In this document: positions 34,577-44,686 of the stretch, piece after piece | Layout of the letters: every line of letters starts with the position of its first letter | How positions within the stretch are numbered: the first letter of the stretch is position 1 | Assembly: GCF_004348825.1 (NCBI RefSeq) | Contig: NZ_SMJU01000012.1 | Location: forward strand, 1-64,000 | Direction: 5' to 3' | DNA: 64,000 bases | DNA from: Arundinibacter roseus | Lineage (GTDB): Bacteria; Bacteroidota; Bacteroidia; Cytophagales; Spirosomataceae | The notes under the pieces: model-generated | The model's database searches: none | Seen by the model: only the letters and a program-made list of their open reading frames with translations | What the model was told of the DNA's origin: nothing | Made by a program: the position numbers and the translations under genes

Positions 34577-37500
34577 TTACTTTGAAGGGCCAGTTACTCG
34601 CCGGGTTTTTCCGGAAAAGTTGGTAACATCAATTGATTTTACACGGGCGGGCAATGCCAATTGCCGGGACGATTGCGACAGGAAAGAGGCACCGTAGTAA
34701 AGCTCGTGCTTTCTGACGGTTCCGTCCGTAAAGTGAAGCAAGGCCGATGCATCAGAAAGTTTAAGAGAAAGCCATGTCAAAGGCTCTTCTATACGTCCGA
34801 TCGCCTGTACTTTTCCCCGGTTTTGAGTCGCTACAAGCAGCCGCTGTCCTTTGGCTCCGGGCAGTTGAACCAAAGCTTTGGCATTTCCAGGAACATAAAA
34901 ACCGCTTTGTGTATGCAGAACAGCCCTGAATGAACCCTTTCCGTCTCCTTTTAGTAGCAGACCGTTGGAAGCGTCAAAACGGCCCACACTTACTTCATTT
35001 CCAAAATCGTTGGCAACCAATAGTACATCCAAATAACCATCTCCATCAAAGTCGTCGGCGAGCATTCCGTTGATGGGCGCTACCTGCGCAAGTGTTGGCA
35101 AGGGACTTAGTTTGAATTTGCCTTGCCCCAGATTTTCTAAATAGGCCGATTGTAAATAGTTAGCTTCCAGGCGAATAGCTTTTTCTCGCTGTTCCTCAGG
35201 AAAAAGATTTTCGAAAGTTGCTTTGGCAAAATCATCATATTTTTGGTAGCGCGCCCTCATCGGAATCAACTGCTTGATCATATCTTCCCGGCCATGAAAT
35301 GGCACAAGTTCTTTGCGGCCTTCCTCAGTAGGATAGTACACCATCGGAATAGCATCAAAACTGCCATCCTGATTAAAATCATCCGCCAGGATAGTCAGGG
35401 GCGTGGTATCTGTGGTCCGCATGATTGTATTCAATCCAAGATTTCCTACCACATAATCAATGTCGCCATCGTTGTCAAAATCGCCTCCCACGATACTATT
35501 CCAAAACCCTTTGTAAGCACTGAGGTATGTATTCAGCGCAGCGTCAGGCGTCAGTTTTCCCTGTTTATTTTGAAAAACTTTCAGCGGCATCCACTCGCCG
35601 GCCACAATTAAATCCACCGCTCCGTCCTGATTGTAGTCCGTCCAAAGTGCATCGCAAATCAGTCCGGCTTGTGCCAGTTCGGGTGCAAGTTGAGCGGTAG
35701 CATCGACAAAGCGCACCTTGCCGGGCGTGGATTCATTGAGTAAGATAGTACTGCCAACTGAGCGCGGATAGTGCTCAGGATCAACCCGCCCGCCAACGAA
35801 CAGATCAAGGTCGCCATCCTGATCAATATCGGCCGCTCGTACACAAGACGTGCTGAGAGCTGCCAAAGGCAAAGCTTCTGGCGCAGCAGTAAATTTCCCG
35901 GTTCCATCATTCAGATACAACCGATCCTGATAACTTGCATGCCCACGCGGATGTTCGTTACTTCCGCTTGCAATATACAGGTCATTGTCTCCGTCGCCAT
36001 CTGCATCAAACAGCAGCACACCCATATCTTCCGACTCTTTATCAGAGCCTTCGTTCCCGGGAAGAAGATCGGCAAGAGAGAAAGTGCCGTCGGGTTTTTG
36101 AATAAAAAATCGACCTTTGTGTTGTCGGGAGCCGCCTATAAAAATATCTTCCAAACCATCGCCATTGATGTCCGCCGTGGCTAGTGCCGGTGGATATTGC
36201 GAAAGTTTATGTGGTAAAAGTTTTTGTCCGTTGAAGTCAATAAACTCCGGTTCTTCATGCATCCAATCAATCTTTAAAACGTCGGTCAGATTTTGAAAGA
36301 GTGTTGGAGCAACATGCGGAATTGATACATTTTGGGTAGCATCCTGCTGCCGAACGATTAGTTTTTGATTCACAGAGACATTCCGCAGCACTTGTTGCTT
36401 TCGATTGGGCCAAATAATTCGTACGCTATCGATTCTATTGGCTTCACCCAATCCAAAATGTGCAATCGGCTCTACCGTTGAAAGATAGCCTCGATAGGGT
36501 GAATGCTCGTAGGCAAGAGTAGCTCCATTTTTATAAAAAACATCAACCCGTGCGCCAAGTCCTTGCAGATTTGGTGAGGTACCCTGAAAGGCAATCCGAA
36601 GAAAATTATTCTTATTTCCTGCCTTTTCCATCAGGTTATTTTTGTATACAAAGGCTGAATCATTGATATTATTTACTACCAAATCAAGATCACCATCGCC
36701 ATCCAAATCTCCATAGGCAGCGCCGTTAGAAAAAGAAGTTTCGGTGAATCCCCAGATTTCCGACACATTTTGGAAGGTCAAATCCCCTTTATTCTGGAAC
36801 GCATAATTCCTGATTTTAACCGTCGGGATTTGATTTACGAGGTAATCCCAGGTAGCAATTGAACCACTCTGCTGCCGGAATTGAGCAAAATCGCGGTCCG
36901 TTACATCCCGGGGGAAACCATTGGTAACGATCAGGTCGCGCCAGCCATCGTTGTTAAAATCTGCAAGCATAGGAGTCCAGCTCCAATCTGTTTCGGCCAC
37001 ATCAGCCAGCATGCCGAGTTCGGAATATATTGGCTCGTTTGTGCCGGGTTTGTTGCCCATATTGATCTGCATGGTATTCCGTACATACTCATACATAAAG
37101 CCATAGAGATCGTTGTTGAGATAGCCCTGATAGCTATTTGGGGGCATTAATTTCTTTTTGCGGGTATTGTCGCGGGGAAGCATATCGAGAACCACCACGT
37201 CCATCAGTCCATCGTTATTGATGTCGGCAACGTCGTTACCCATTGCGGAGTTGCTCGTATGTTTGAAGTAACTTTGGGCACGGTCGGTAAAGGTGCCATC
37301 ACCGTTATTGATATACAGGAGGTCGTTTGACAGGTAGTCGTTGGTGACATAAATATCTTTAAATCCATCCTGATTGAAGTCGGTGATGTTAATTCCTAAC
37401 CCATATCCTTCGGTCTGAATTCCGGCTTCTTTGGAAACGTTGGTGTAGACAGGATGCCCGGCCAATGAGTCCCAATCGCAACGGTACAGCCGGTCAGTGG

Positions 37501-38137
37501 TGATAGACGAGCCATCGTGTCTTTTAGCACGATAGAGATTGGGATATTCTTCAATGGTATCAATTAAAATGTACAGGTCAAGATCGCCGTCGTTGTCGTA
37601 ATCAAAAAAAGCGGCCTGCATGGAATGTCCTGTGTCGGCTACGCCATATTCGGCTGCCATTTCTTTGAAGGTAGGCACACCTTCGGCAGTATTTCCCTGA
37701 TTGATAAAAAGTAAATTCCTGCGTTCTGCTTCGGTTTTGAAGGTTGTAGCCGACAAATAAATATCCATTCGTCCGTCGGCATTAATATCGACAAGGCTTA
37801 CACCGGAGCACCACCTGCCGAGGTTGCCGATCCCGGCTTCTTTACTAATGTCCGTAAACTTCATGCCGCCTTTATTCAGAAAAATCCGGCTATCCACCTG
37901 ATTTCCGGAAAAAATAATATCCGGCAAACTATCACCGTTCATGTCTGCGATACCTACGCCACCCCCGTTATAGATATATTCAAAATCAATGATATTCATG
38001 GTGTCGTTTTCAGAAATCCGGTTGGCAAAGGTGATTCCGGTTTCGGAGGCAGGCAGCAGCGTAAAAAGTGTTTTTTCGCGACAAGAGGCAAGAAAAAAAG
38101 CAAGAACAGCTACTAAGACGAGTGTACTCGAGCGCAT
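34577..38137 (-). CDS. VCBS/FG-GAP and ASPIC/UnbV repeat lipoprotein
   Basis: The start at 38137 (MRSSTLVLVAV) gives 1186 residues with lipobox LASC (Cys19), so it is a lipoprotein, likely on the outer membrane. Many FG-GAP/VCBS repeats follow, each with a calcium-binding loop such as DINADGRMDIYL, DYDNDGDLDLYI, DINNDGLMDVVV and DLDGDGDLDLVV. They should form two beta-propellers. Between them lies an ASPIC/UnbV domain (LGARVDVFYKNGATLAYEHSPYRGYLS). The family often neighbours SusCD pairs in Bacteroidota and is thought to bind glycans. A minus-strand -7 box TATATTTG (38177 to 38170) gives it its own candidate promoter. Confidence 0.93.
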   Translation of the reverse strand: MRSSTLVLVAVLAFFLASCREKTLFTLLPASETGITFANRISENDTMNIIDFEYIYNGGGVGIADMNGDSLPDIIFSGNQVDSRIFLNKGGMKFTDISKEAGIGNLGRWCSGVSLVDINADGRMDIYLSATTFKTEAERRNLLFINQGNTAEGVPTFKEMAAEYGVADTGHSMQAAFFDYDNDGDLDLYILIDTIEEYPNLYRAKRHDGSSITTDRLYRCDWDSLAGHPVYTNVSKEAGIQTEGYGLGINITDFNQDGFKDIYVTNDYLSNDLLYINNGDGTFTDRAQSYFKHTSNSAMGNDVADINNDGLMDVVVLDMLPRDNTRKKKLMPPNSYQGYLNNDLYGFMYEYVRNTMQINMGNKPGTNEPIYSELGMLADVAETDWSWTPMLADFNNDGWRDLIVTNGFPRDVTDRDFAQFRQQSGSIATWDYLVNQIPTVKIRNYAFQNKGDLTFQNVSEIWGFTETSFSNGAAYGDLDGDGDLDLVVNNINDSAFVYKNNLMEKAGNKNNFLRIAFQGTSPNLQGLGARVDVFYKNGATLAYEHSPYRGYLSTVEPIAHFGLGEANRIDSVRIIWPNRKQQVLRNVSVNQKLIVRQQDATQNVSIPHVAPTLFQNLTDVLKIDWMHEEPEFIDFNGQKLLPHKLSQYPPALATADINGDGLEDIFIGGSRQHKGRFFIQKPDGTFSLADLLPGNEGSDKESEDMGVLLFDADGDGDNDLYIASGSNEHPRGHASYQDRLYLNDGTGKFTAAPEALPLAALSTSCVRAADIDQDGDLDLFVGGRVDPEHYPRSVGSTILLNESTPGKVRFVDATAQLAPELAQAGLICDALWTDYNQDGAVDLIVAGEWMPLKVFQNKQGKLTPDAALNTYLSAYKGFWNSIVGGDFDNDGDIDYVVGNLGLNTIMRTTDTTPLTILADDFNQDGSFDAIPMVYYPTEEGRKELVPFHGREDMIKQLIPMRARYQKYDDFAKATFENLFPEEQREKAIRLEANYLQSAYLENLGQGKFKLSPLPTLAQVAPINGMLADDFDGDGYLDVLLVANDFGNEVSVGRFDASNGLLLKGDGKGSFRAVLHTQSGFYVPGNAKALVQLPGAKGQRLLVATQNRGKVQAIGRIEEPLTWLSLKLSDASALLHFTDGTVRKHELYYGASFLSQSSRQLALPARVKSIDVTNFSGKTRRVTGPSK

Positions 38138-38180
38138 GGAAAAATGCTTTAATGAAAAATTATGAACTACAAATATATTC

Positions 38181-38210
38181 AAAAAGGCAAGCCATATGGC
38201 TTGCCTTTTT
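38181..38210 (-). terminator. Terminator between susD and the VCBS gene
   Basis: A 30-bp perfect palindrome (half-site AAAAAGGCAAGCCAT) ends in five T on either strand. It separates the SusCD transcript from the VCBS gene. Confidence 0.9.
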
Positions 38211-38235
38211 GAGCTATTCAGAAAAGCAGCCTGAC

Positions 38236-39990
38236 TTAATAGCCGCCAGGATTCTGCGTCAAAACTCCTTCACCCAAAAGGTCAATTTCTTCCTGTGGGA
38301 GTGGGAGGAATTCATCTTGATTAGGAGTAAAGCGTGCTCCACCCAAGGCTGAATTCAGGAACTGTGAATCGTACGATAGGTAAGCGTTCAATTCCTTCTC
38401 GGCAGTACCCCAGCGAATCAGGTCATAGAAACGATGACCTTCACCGGATAATTCCAGTTTGCGCTCGAATTGGAGCACTTTCATGGCCGATTCTTTGGTA
38501 GCAAACTCACTTGCAGGATATTCCGAGATCTTATAATTAGCAGCCATTTTGCCATCCTGCATCACGAAGGATGATGGATTAGCGGCCCGGCGGCGTACCA
38601 TGTTGATATATTCAGCGGCTTTGGTGAGGCTACCAACCATGATTTCGGTTTCAGCTGCCATCAGCAATACGTCCGCAAAGCGGATGATCGTATAGTTCAA
38701 GGCAGTATAGCCAGGAGTCCATGTGCTGTTATCCTGCAAAGAACCACGATCTGACTTGTAGTATGTGTACTTCTTGGGAGAGTAAGGACCACCATTGGGC
38801 TGGTTACGAATCCAGTCAGCACCTGGGTGTGGCTGCCAGTCCAGATACTGAATTCCGCGACGACCTACGGAATGATCCAAACGTGGGTCAAGAGGTCCCT
38901 GATCAGGCGTGAACGCAGTGGCCGAAGGAATTCCCATGTCGGTTTTCACAGCATTGGATGCATTGTTATAAGAACCATCCAATAAAGGAAGACCATTGGC
39001 ATCGGTACGGAATGAGTTTACGAGCTCAAAACTTGGCTGAAAAAATCCGCAGCAGTTTCCGGGACCGTTAGGGCCGGTATTGTACGGGTAGTTCAGGTCA
39101 AATTCGGGGAATGCATTGTTTACAGAACCCGTATTAGCTGCATTCTGAATGGCGAAAACTGACTCTTCGTTGTTGTCGTTAGACGCCTTGAAAAGATCTG
39201 CATAGTTTGGCACCAAACCATACTTCTTGCCATTTGCTGTTTGACCATTAGTAATTACCGCATCAAATAAAGGCTTGGCTTCACCGTACTTTTTCTGCTG
39301 AATGTAAATTTTAGCCAAATATGCACCAGCAGCCCATTTGTTCGCACGACCCGGAGCACCCTGAGTTTCGGGAAGGTTGTTGTACGCAAACAACATATCC
39401 TCTTCGATTTTTGGATACAGGTCCTTATCATTCTTGATGGTCTCAATGCCTGTTCCGTAATCGTCTTCCTCAGTCACAATAGGTGTTCTGTTGAAGTTAC
39501 GAGCCAATTGGAAGTAATAGTGCGCACGCAGAAAGCGAGCTTCGGCAGAAATACGTTTTTTGTCTGCTTCTGAAACGTCGGGTCCGGGTGTTTTCAACAG
39601 GCGCAATACGTTATTGGTACGTGCAATTCCTTCGTAGTTTCCACGGTAACTATCGCGGATAACGTCAAGGGTGGCAAGGGCCTCAAAGCGTTGAATAGGG
39701 TTGATTGTTGTAAAATCACCAGGGTCAGTTCCTTTGTTGGCATCGCCGCCACGGATACTTCCCCATACCCAGTTTGTAGCACTCGCCATCCGGTTTTCCC
39801 GGCCATTCAGGTGAGAATACGCAGCAATCAGCGACCCTTCAATACCTGTTTTGGAAGTAAGCTGAGCCTCACTGATTTGACCCGTCGGGGATATGTTCAG
39901 AAAGTCGTCATTACAGGATACACCGGCGATCGTTAGCCCCGCGGTAACGGAGGCGATCAACGCTGCACTTTTAAAAGATATTTTTTTCAT
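38236..39990 (-). CDS. SusD/RagB-family nutrient-binding lipoprotein
   Basis: This 584-residue outer-membrane lipoprotein has lipobox IAGVSC (Cys26). The SusD fold follows, with the N-terminal SusD-like part (FLNISPTGQISEAQLTSKTGIEG, AEARFLRAHYYFQLARNFNRTPI) and the RagB C-terminal part (YTALNYTIIRFADVLLMAAETEI, FERKLELSGEGHRFYDLIRWG). It caps the SusC barrel and captures the substrate, normally an oligosaccharide. It lies 63 bp after susC in the same operon. No glycoside hydrolase gene is next to it, so the substrate cannot be inferred from neighbours. Confidence 0.96.
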   Translation of the reverse strand: MKKISFKSAALIASVTAGLTIAGVSCNDDFLNISPTGQISEAQLTSKTGIEGSLIAAYSHLNGRENRMASATNWVWGSIRGGDANKGTDPGDFTTINPIQRFEALATLDVIRDSYRGNYEGIARTNNVLRLLKTPGPDVSEADKKRISAEARFLRAHYYFQLARNFNRTPIVTEEDDYGTGIETIKNDKDLYPKIEEDMLFAYNNLPETQGAPGRANKWAAGAYLAKIYIQQKKYGEAKPLFDAVITNGQTANGKKYGLVPNYADLFKASNDNNEESVFAIQNAANTGSVNNAFPEFDLNYPYNTGPNGPGNCCGFFQPSFELVNSFRTDANGLPLLDGSYNNASNAVKTDMGIPSATAFTPDQGPLDPRLDHSVGRRGIQYLDWQPHPGADWIRNQPNGGPYSPKKYTYYKSDRGSLQDNSTWTPGYTALNYTIIRFADVLLMAAETEIMVGSLTKAAEYINMVRRRAANPSSFVMQDGKMAANYKISEYPASEFATKESAMKVLQFERKLELSGEGHRFYDLIRWGTAEKELNAYLSYDSQFLNSALGGARFTPNQDEFLPLPQEEIDLLGEGVLTQNPGGY

Positions 39991-40053
39991 AATTAATGTC
40001 TAAAATTTAAGTTTTTTCAATTTTTTCAAAAAAGAGTTGATCAAAAAAATCGA

Positions 40054-43000
40054 TTAGAATCCGATATTAACACCCAGGTTCCAGCTTCTTGTAATTGGGT
40101 AGTTTCCAACGTCAATACCGAACTGAGTATCTGCATTTCCACCTACCGAAGGATCAAGTCCTGAGTATTTAGATAGCGTCAACAAGTTGTTGGTAGAAGC
40201 GAAGATACGCAGACGCTGCATGCCGATTCTGTTTAGAACGTTGGTTGGCAAGGTATAACCAACAGATAGGTTCTGAATACGGAAGTATGAACCATCTTCT
40301 ACGTAGTAAGAACTAGCCTGCGTGTTGGTACTGAAATTAGAGGCTGATTCGTAGATGGGTATAGTAGCACCGGTGTTTTGTGGTGTCCATGAATCCTTAA
40401 TACGATCTGCTTTTCCTGAACCAAGAAACGAAGGATAAAAGTCTGTAAACCAACGAGAAACGTTGAAGATCTGATTGCCCGCTACACCGTTGGCGTAAAG
40501 GTTCATGTCAAATGCTTTATAAGTCAGGGTCAGGCCAATTCCGCCTGAGAACTTAGGAACAGGGCTTCCAAGATACGTACGGTCTTCTGGTGTAATTCTA
40601 CCATCACCATTCACATCGCGGTAGCGCAAACGGCCGGGAGCCGCGCCTTCCTGTGTTGCGGCAGAACGTACTTCCTCGGCATTCTGGAACAGGCCAATTA
40701 CATCATAGCCAAAGAACGCTGAAATTGACTGACCCAATTGGTTACGAATAGGGTTGATACCACGGTAGCCTGGGTTTACAGTAGTCAGATAGGTAAGATC
40801 GCCTGCAAGTCCAGTAATTTCATTTCTCAATAGACCTGCTGTAAGATTCAGCTCGTAGCCGAGATCACCACCTTTGACTTTACCGCGGGTAATTACCTGA
40901 ATATCTACACCCTGATTCAACATATTACCTGTATTAACAGAAGGAGCAGAGGCACGGTAGCCCAATGTTGACGTTACAGGAACCTGGAACAAAAGATCTT
41001 TGGTTTCTTTTTTCCACAAATCCAGAATCACGTCCAATTTGCCGTTGAAGAAAGTACCGTCAAAACCAATATTGGTTGTAATAGACGTTTCCCATTTAGC
41101 ATTGGGGTTTCCGATCCGAGTCCGGTAAAAACCTTCAGCCGCACTGCTGTTGCTACCATTGATGTCATACGAAGACAATCCGATGCTTGCACCAAACAAG
41201 CTGAATTGGTTGTTGGGATCAACGTTATTGGAGTTACCCATCAAACCATAACCTCCGCGAATTTTGAAGTCTGTAATCCATGAAAGAGATTTCATGAAAT
41301 CCTCAGACGAGAGGCGCCATGCCGCCGATACTGCGGGGAATACCCCGTACCGGTTGTTCACCCCAAAACGAGAAGAACCATCGCGACGCAAAACCCCGGT
41401 CAGGATATACTTGTCGTTGAAGATATAGTTTGCACGTCCAAACAGCGAGTAGAAGTTAACTCCTTTAAAGTAGTTACTTCCTACCACACGTCCGCTACCG
41501 CTTACTGTGTTTAGCGTAATGTAATCCGTATCAGTTGAGAATGGATTCAAACCGTTACCGTTGATATTGCGTCCGGATCCAGTATTGAGGGCTTCCTGAC
41601 CAACAATGAAATCCATATTGTGCTTACCAATACGCTTCTTGTAAGCAGCAGTGTTTGTCACAGTCCATGCAAATGAGAAACCACCACCTTCGCCATATCC
41701 AAAGGCAGAATTGTTTTCAGAGTTTTCGTACTGTAAGCGGCTGTAATTCCAGTTATAGAAATTGCTGTAATTACCTCCAAGCGTGGTACGCAAAGTCAGA
41801 CCAGGCAAAACGTCATACTCAGCATAGATATTACCAAAACCACTCGCACCAAAGCCCCGGTTGTTGGCAGCACCGTCGCGGTTGGCAACGGGGTTCCGTG
41901 GGTTGTTGAAGCCTTTGGCGGCTGTTCCTGCGTATCCACCAAATTCATCATAAATTGGAATGATCGTTGGCATACGATAGGCAAGGTTGATGTCGTTTTC
42001 GTCATCAGCTACGCCTAAACCGCCGTTTTCACCACCTTGTGCCAATACCTGACGGTACGTGAACTGTAAGTTTTCGCCAATGCGCAGGTTTTTAGTTACC
42101 TTAAACTCAGAGTTTGCCCGGAAAGAATAGCGCTTGAAGTTATTGTAAAGCAGGATACCTGCCTGATTTTGTGCGCCGAAGCCAAGATAGAAGCGGCTGT
42201 TTTCACCACCACCAGAGAAGCCAAGCGAGTGACGCATCATAGGAGCCGTGCGGGTAATGGCATCGTACCAATCCGTGCCTTGCTTATTCGCCTTAACTAC
42301 CTGATAAATAGATCCTGCCCGTGGGTCTACGTTGTATTTAGCGCGCTCAGCTTCCAGGTTCACAGAACCTACTACGCCGGGTGTTCCACCTACGTTGATG
42401 TAGTCAGGGATAACCGGAGTTGAGCCTTCGCCAAATTGCGGGTGGCTGAAAACAGGTGCTGTTCCATTCTGAAAAGCATCGTTTTTAGCTGCCTGCCATG
42501 TCCAATCGGCCAATTCCTGAGGATTCAGCATTTTAAAAGGTGTACCGGGATCGGTTGCACCAAAAAGGCCGTCGTACGTAATGCTCAATTTCTTGGCGCC
42601 TGTGCTTCCTTTTTTAGTAGTATATACGATAACGCCGTTAGCAGCACGTGCTCCATAAATAGAAGCAGCAGCTGCATCTTTCAGTACGGTAGTGGTTTCG
42701 ATATCGTCAGGATTCAGGAAGTCCGTAGTTCCAACGGGTACTCCATCCACAACGTACAGAGGCTCATTACCACCAAACGCACCAAAGCCACGCACACGGA
42801 TTTGGCTAGTTGTACCGGGCTGACCGTTGGTCACCACCGTTACGCCCGCTACCCGTCCGGCGAGTTGCTGCTCTACGTTACCGGAAGGTACCGTAGCCAA
42901 ATCTTTGGCTTTTACCGTTGCAACCGCACCCGCAGTTTCGCGGCGATTGTCAATGGTATAACCCGTTACGATTACTTCGCTCAATTGGCTTACGTCATCG

Positions 43001-43305
43001 TCCAATGAAATATCAATTGTGCTTTTTGAGCCAACAGGTACCTCAATCGCTTTAAAACCAATGGCAGAAATTGCCAACACATCGTTAGCTGATTTTACGC
43101 CGATGGAAAAAGCACCATCTGAGTCAGTTGTCGTTCCGGTCAGAGTTCCTTTCAGGATAATGTTTACCCCCGGAATCCCTTGTCCACTCCCGTCCTTCAC
43201 AGTGCCGGTCACCCTTCGGTCCTGAGCAAATGCTGTGAGGTTTAAGATAGTTAAGACGGCCACAAGACAGGCCGTTTTTAACCACTCCATGTAGTTTTTT
43301 CTCAT
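40054..43305 (-). CDS. SusC/RagA-family TonB-linked outer-membrane transporter
   Basis: This 1083-residue precursor has a signal peptide ending TAFAQ. A CarboxypepD_reg domain follows (VTGTVKDGSGQGIPGVNIILKG, TTDSDGAFSIGV), then the SusC-type plug start LSEVIVTGYT. The plug ends with VRGFGAFGGNEPLYVVDGVPVG and DAAAASIYGARAANGVIVYTTKKG. The large barrel finishes with SWNLGVNIGF. It imports substrate across the outer membrane using TonB energy with its SusD partner downstream. There is no STN domain, so it does not itself signal to an anti-sigma factor. The promoter is recognised at 43383-43414. Confidence 0.97.
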   Translation of the reverse strand: MRKNYMEWLKTACLVAVLTILNLTAFAQDRRVTGTVKDGSGQGIPGVNIILKGTLTGTTTDSDGAFSIGVKSANDVLAISAIGFKAIEVPVGSKSTIDISLDDDVSQLSEVIVTGYTIDNRRETAGAVATVKAKDLATVPSGNVEQQLAGRVAGVTVVTNGQPGTTSQIRVRGFGAFGGNEPLYVVDGVPVGTTDFLNPDDIETTTVLKDAAAASIYGARAANGVIVYTTKKGSTGAKKLSITYDGLFGATDPGTPFKMLNPQELADWTWQAAKNDAFQNGTAPVFSHPQFGEGSTPVIPDYINVGGTPGVVGSVNLEAERAKYNVDPRAGSIYQVVKANKQGTDWYDAITRTAPMMRHSLGFSGGGENSRFYLGFGAQNQAGILLYNNFKRYSFRANSEFKVTKNLRIGENLQFTYRQVLAQGGENGGLGVADDENDINLAYRMPTIIPIYDEFGGYAGTAAKGFNNPRNPVANRDGAANNRGFGASGFGNIYAEYDVLPGLTLRTTLGGNYSNFYNWNYSRLQYENSENNSAFGYGEGGGFSFAWTVTNTAAYKKRIGKHNMDFIVGQEALNTGSGRNINGNGLNPFSTDTDYITLNTVSGSGRVVGSNYFKGVNFYSLFGRANYIFNDKYILTGVLRRDGSSRFGVNNRYGVFPAVSAAWRLSSEDFMKSLSWITDFKIRGGYGLMGNSNNVDPNNQFSLFGASIGLSSYDINGSNSSAAEGFYRTRIGNPNAKWETSITTNIGFDGTFFNGKLDVILDLWKKETKDLLFQVPVTSTLGYRASAPSVNTGNMLNQGVDIQVITRGKVKGGDLGYELNLTAGLLRNEITGLAGDLTYLTTVNPGYRGINPIRNQLGQSISAFFGYDVIGLFQNAEEVRSAATQEGAAPGRLRYRDVNGDGRITPEDRTYLGSPVPKFSGGIGLTLTYKAFDMNLYANGVAGNQIFNVSRWFTDFYPSFLGSGKADRIKDSWTPQNTGATIPIYESASNFSTNTQASSYYVEDGSYFRIQNLSVGYTLPTNVLNRIGMQRLRIFASTNNLLTLSKYSGLDPSVGGNADTQFGIDVGNYPITRSWNLGVNIGF

Positions 43306-43762
43306 AGTGAAAATTGTTAATTGATAAGGTTAATTGAAAAAATGAAAACTGGGCAAACTCCTACTTTATTAAAATTTGAATCCAAAATTAGATGGATAAA
43401 TAAAATTATTCAAATTTATGTTGATAAAATTATACCAAAAACCGCAAATAATTAATTTACCCTGTACTATTTTAGCCCTTGATGGTATAATATTGACTTT
43501 TAGGAAGGATTCTCAGGAGAAACTCATCATTTTATCAAAAAGATAAATAGTCATTTGCTGACTATTGATAAACTATTTTCTCTGAATTTGATAAATAATA
43601 CATTTGAAAGGTACGGAGGGTATTATTTTAGCCGTACAGGCCGAATAGCCTATTTAAGTAGTCTACTAGTATAGTTCTACTGAACAAATTATTAAAATTT
43701 TAAAAAAAATTGTCCCATTTAACGGTGACAAATGTAAGGTAGGGCTGAATTTTTGAGCTTTC
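43306..43762. other. Intergenic region upstream of susC
   Basis: These 457 bp contain no gene. They hold the susC promoter (43383-43414) and an 8-bp inverted repeat AATAGTCA/TGACTATT with a 5-nt loop (43546-43566), a possible operator. The rest is AT-rich with nothing I recognise. Confidence 0.6.
43383..43414 (-). promoter_or_regulatory. susC promoter of the Bacteroidota type
   Basis: On the minus strand TTTG (43414 to 43411), a 20-nt spacer and TAATTTTG (43390 to 43383) match the TTTG/TAnnTTTG consensus perfectly. The start of transcription would be near 43376, giving a leader of about 70 nt. Confidence 0.75.
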
Positions 43763-44512
43763 TCAGGACTGTCGAAGCCCAATGCATGCGAGCATACGGC
43801 CTGTGGTGCCATTTTCGAGGCGGTAGGAAAAGTAGTCACCGTTATTTTGAACTGTGGAGTATGGCGAAATTTCAATTTGACTGATCGGAATCCCCTGCTC
43901 GGTGAGTTGGGCAGCGTTGGCTTTTTTTAAATCAATCAGGTATTTTCCTGCCTCCGGGCTGTAACTTTTGAAGGGGCTATCAAATTGTTCAGCAACTTCC
44001 GGTCCTACCTCAAAGGCACACGCATCGATACATGTACCTATATACGCATAGCAATCGACCGGGCGGGTTCCAAATTCTGCCTTCATTTGTTGAATCGTCT
44101 TTGCGACAATCTGTTTGGCAGTTCCTCGCCAACCGGCATGAATTGCTGCCACAGCCGCCTGACCGGAATCGTAGATCAGGATCGGGGTGCAGTCGGCTAC
44201 GGTAACTGCAAGTATGACTTCTTTTTTGTTTGTAATCAGGGCATCGTAGCCTTTGTCTTGGCCTGGATTTGTAACTGTTTTTATAGAATCCCCGTGAACC
44301 TGATACGAACTTGCCACCTGATTTTCAGAAATGCCGAGAGCCTGCCAAAAGCGTCGGCGGTTTTCTGTACAGTACTCAGGTGAATCGTTGGTATTGGTTC
44401 CGAGATTTAGCGAATGGTAAGGAAATGGACTTACGCCGCCGTGGCGGGTGCTTTCGGCAGAAAGGAGGTGAGGGAATGTGGCGAAAATAGTGGGTGTGCG
44501 GTAAAGATTCAT
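43763..44512 (-). CDS. pgeF: PgeF/YfiH multicopper-oxidase-like purine/peptidoglycan protein
   Basis: The start at 44512 (MNLYRTP) gives 249 residues. It fits the YfiH/DUF152 family: RHGGVSPFPYHSLNLGTNTNDSPE, SYQVHGDSI, VADCTPILIYD, and AAIHAGWRGTAKQIVAKTIQQM. The Cys and two His in these motifs are the Zn/Cu site. Family members act as polyphenol oxidase-like or purine nucleoside-processing enzymes, and in E. coli PgeF edits UDP-MurNAc-peptide errors. It is cytoplasmic. The start chosen agrees with the family; the open frame continues 10 codons further. Confidence 0.9.
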   Translation of the reverse strand: MNLYRTPTIFATFPHLLSAESTRHGGVSPFPYHSLNLGTNTNDSPEYCTENRRRFWQALGISENQVASSYQVHGDSIKTVTNPGQDKGYDALITNKKEVILAVTVADCTPILIYDSGQAAVAAIHAGWRGTAKQIVAKTIQQMKAEFGTRPVDCYAYIGTCIDACAFEVGPEVAEQFDSPFKSYSPEAGKYLIDLKKANAAQLTEQGIPISQIEISPYSTVQNNGDYFSYRLENGTTGRMLACIGLRQS

Positions 44513-44686
44513 AAGTGAAGCTGCAAATGTGGCTAAAAACAAATTTTTTCAAGTATAAAACTTTTTCAATCGATTTCTGAACACATGCCTGGACAGAAAT
44601 CGTAAATACTTTTCAGAAATAATCATTTTTCAAATTTTTATGTACCTGAAATTTACTAATTTACAAACCTATATGTGAATTAGTCT

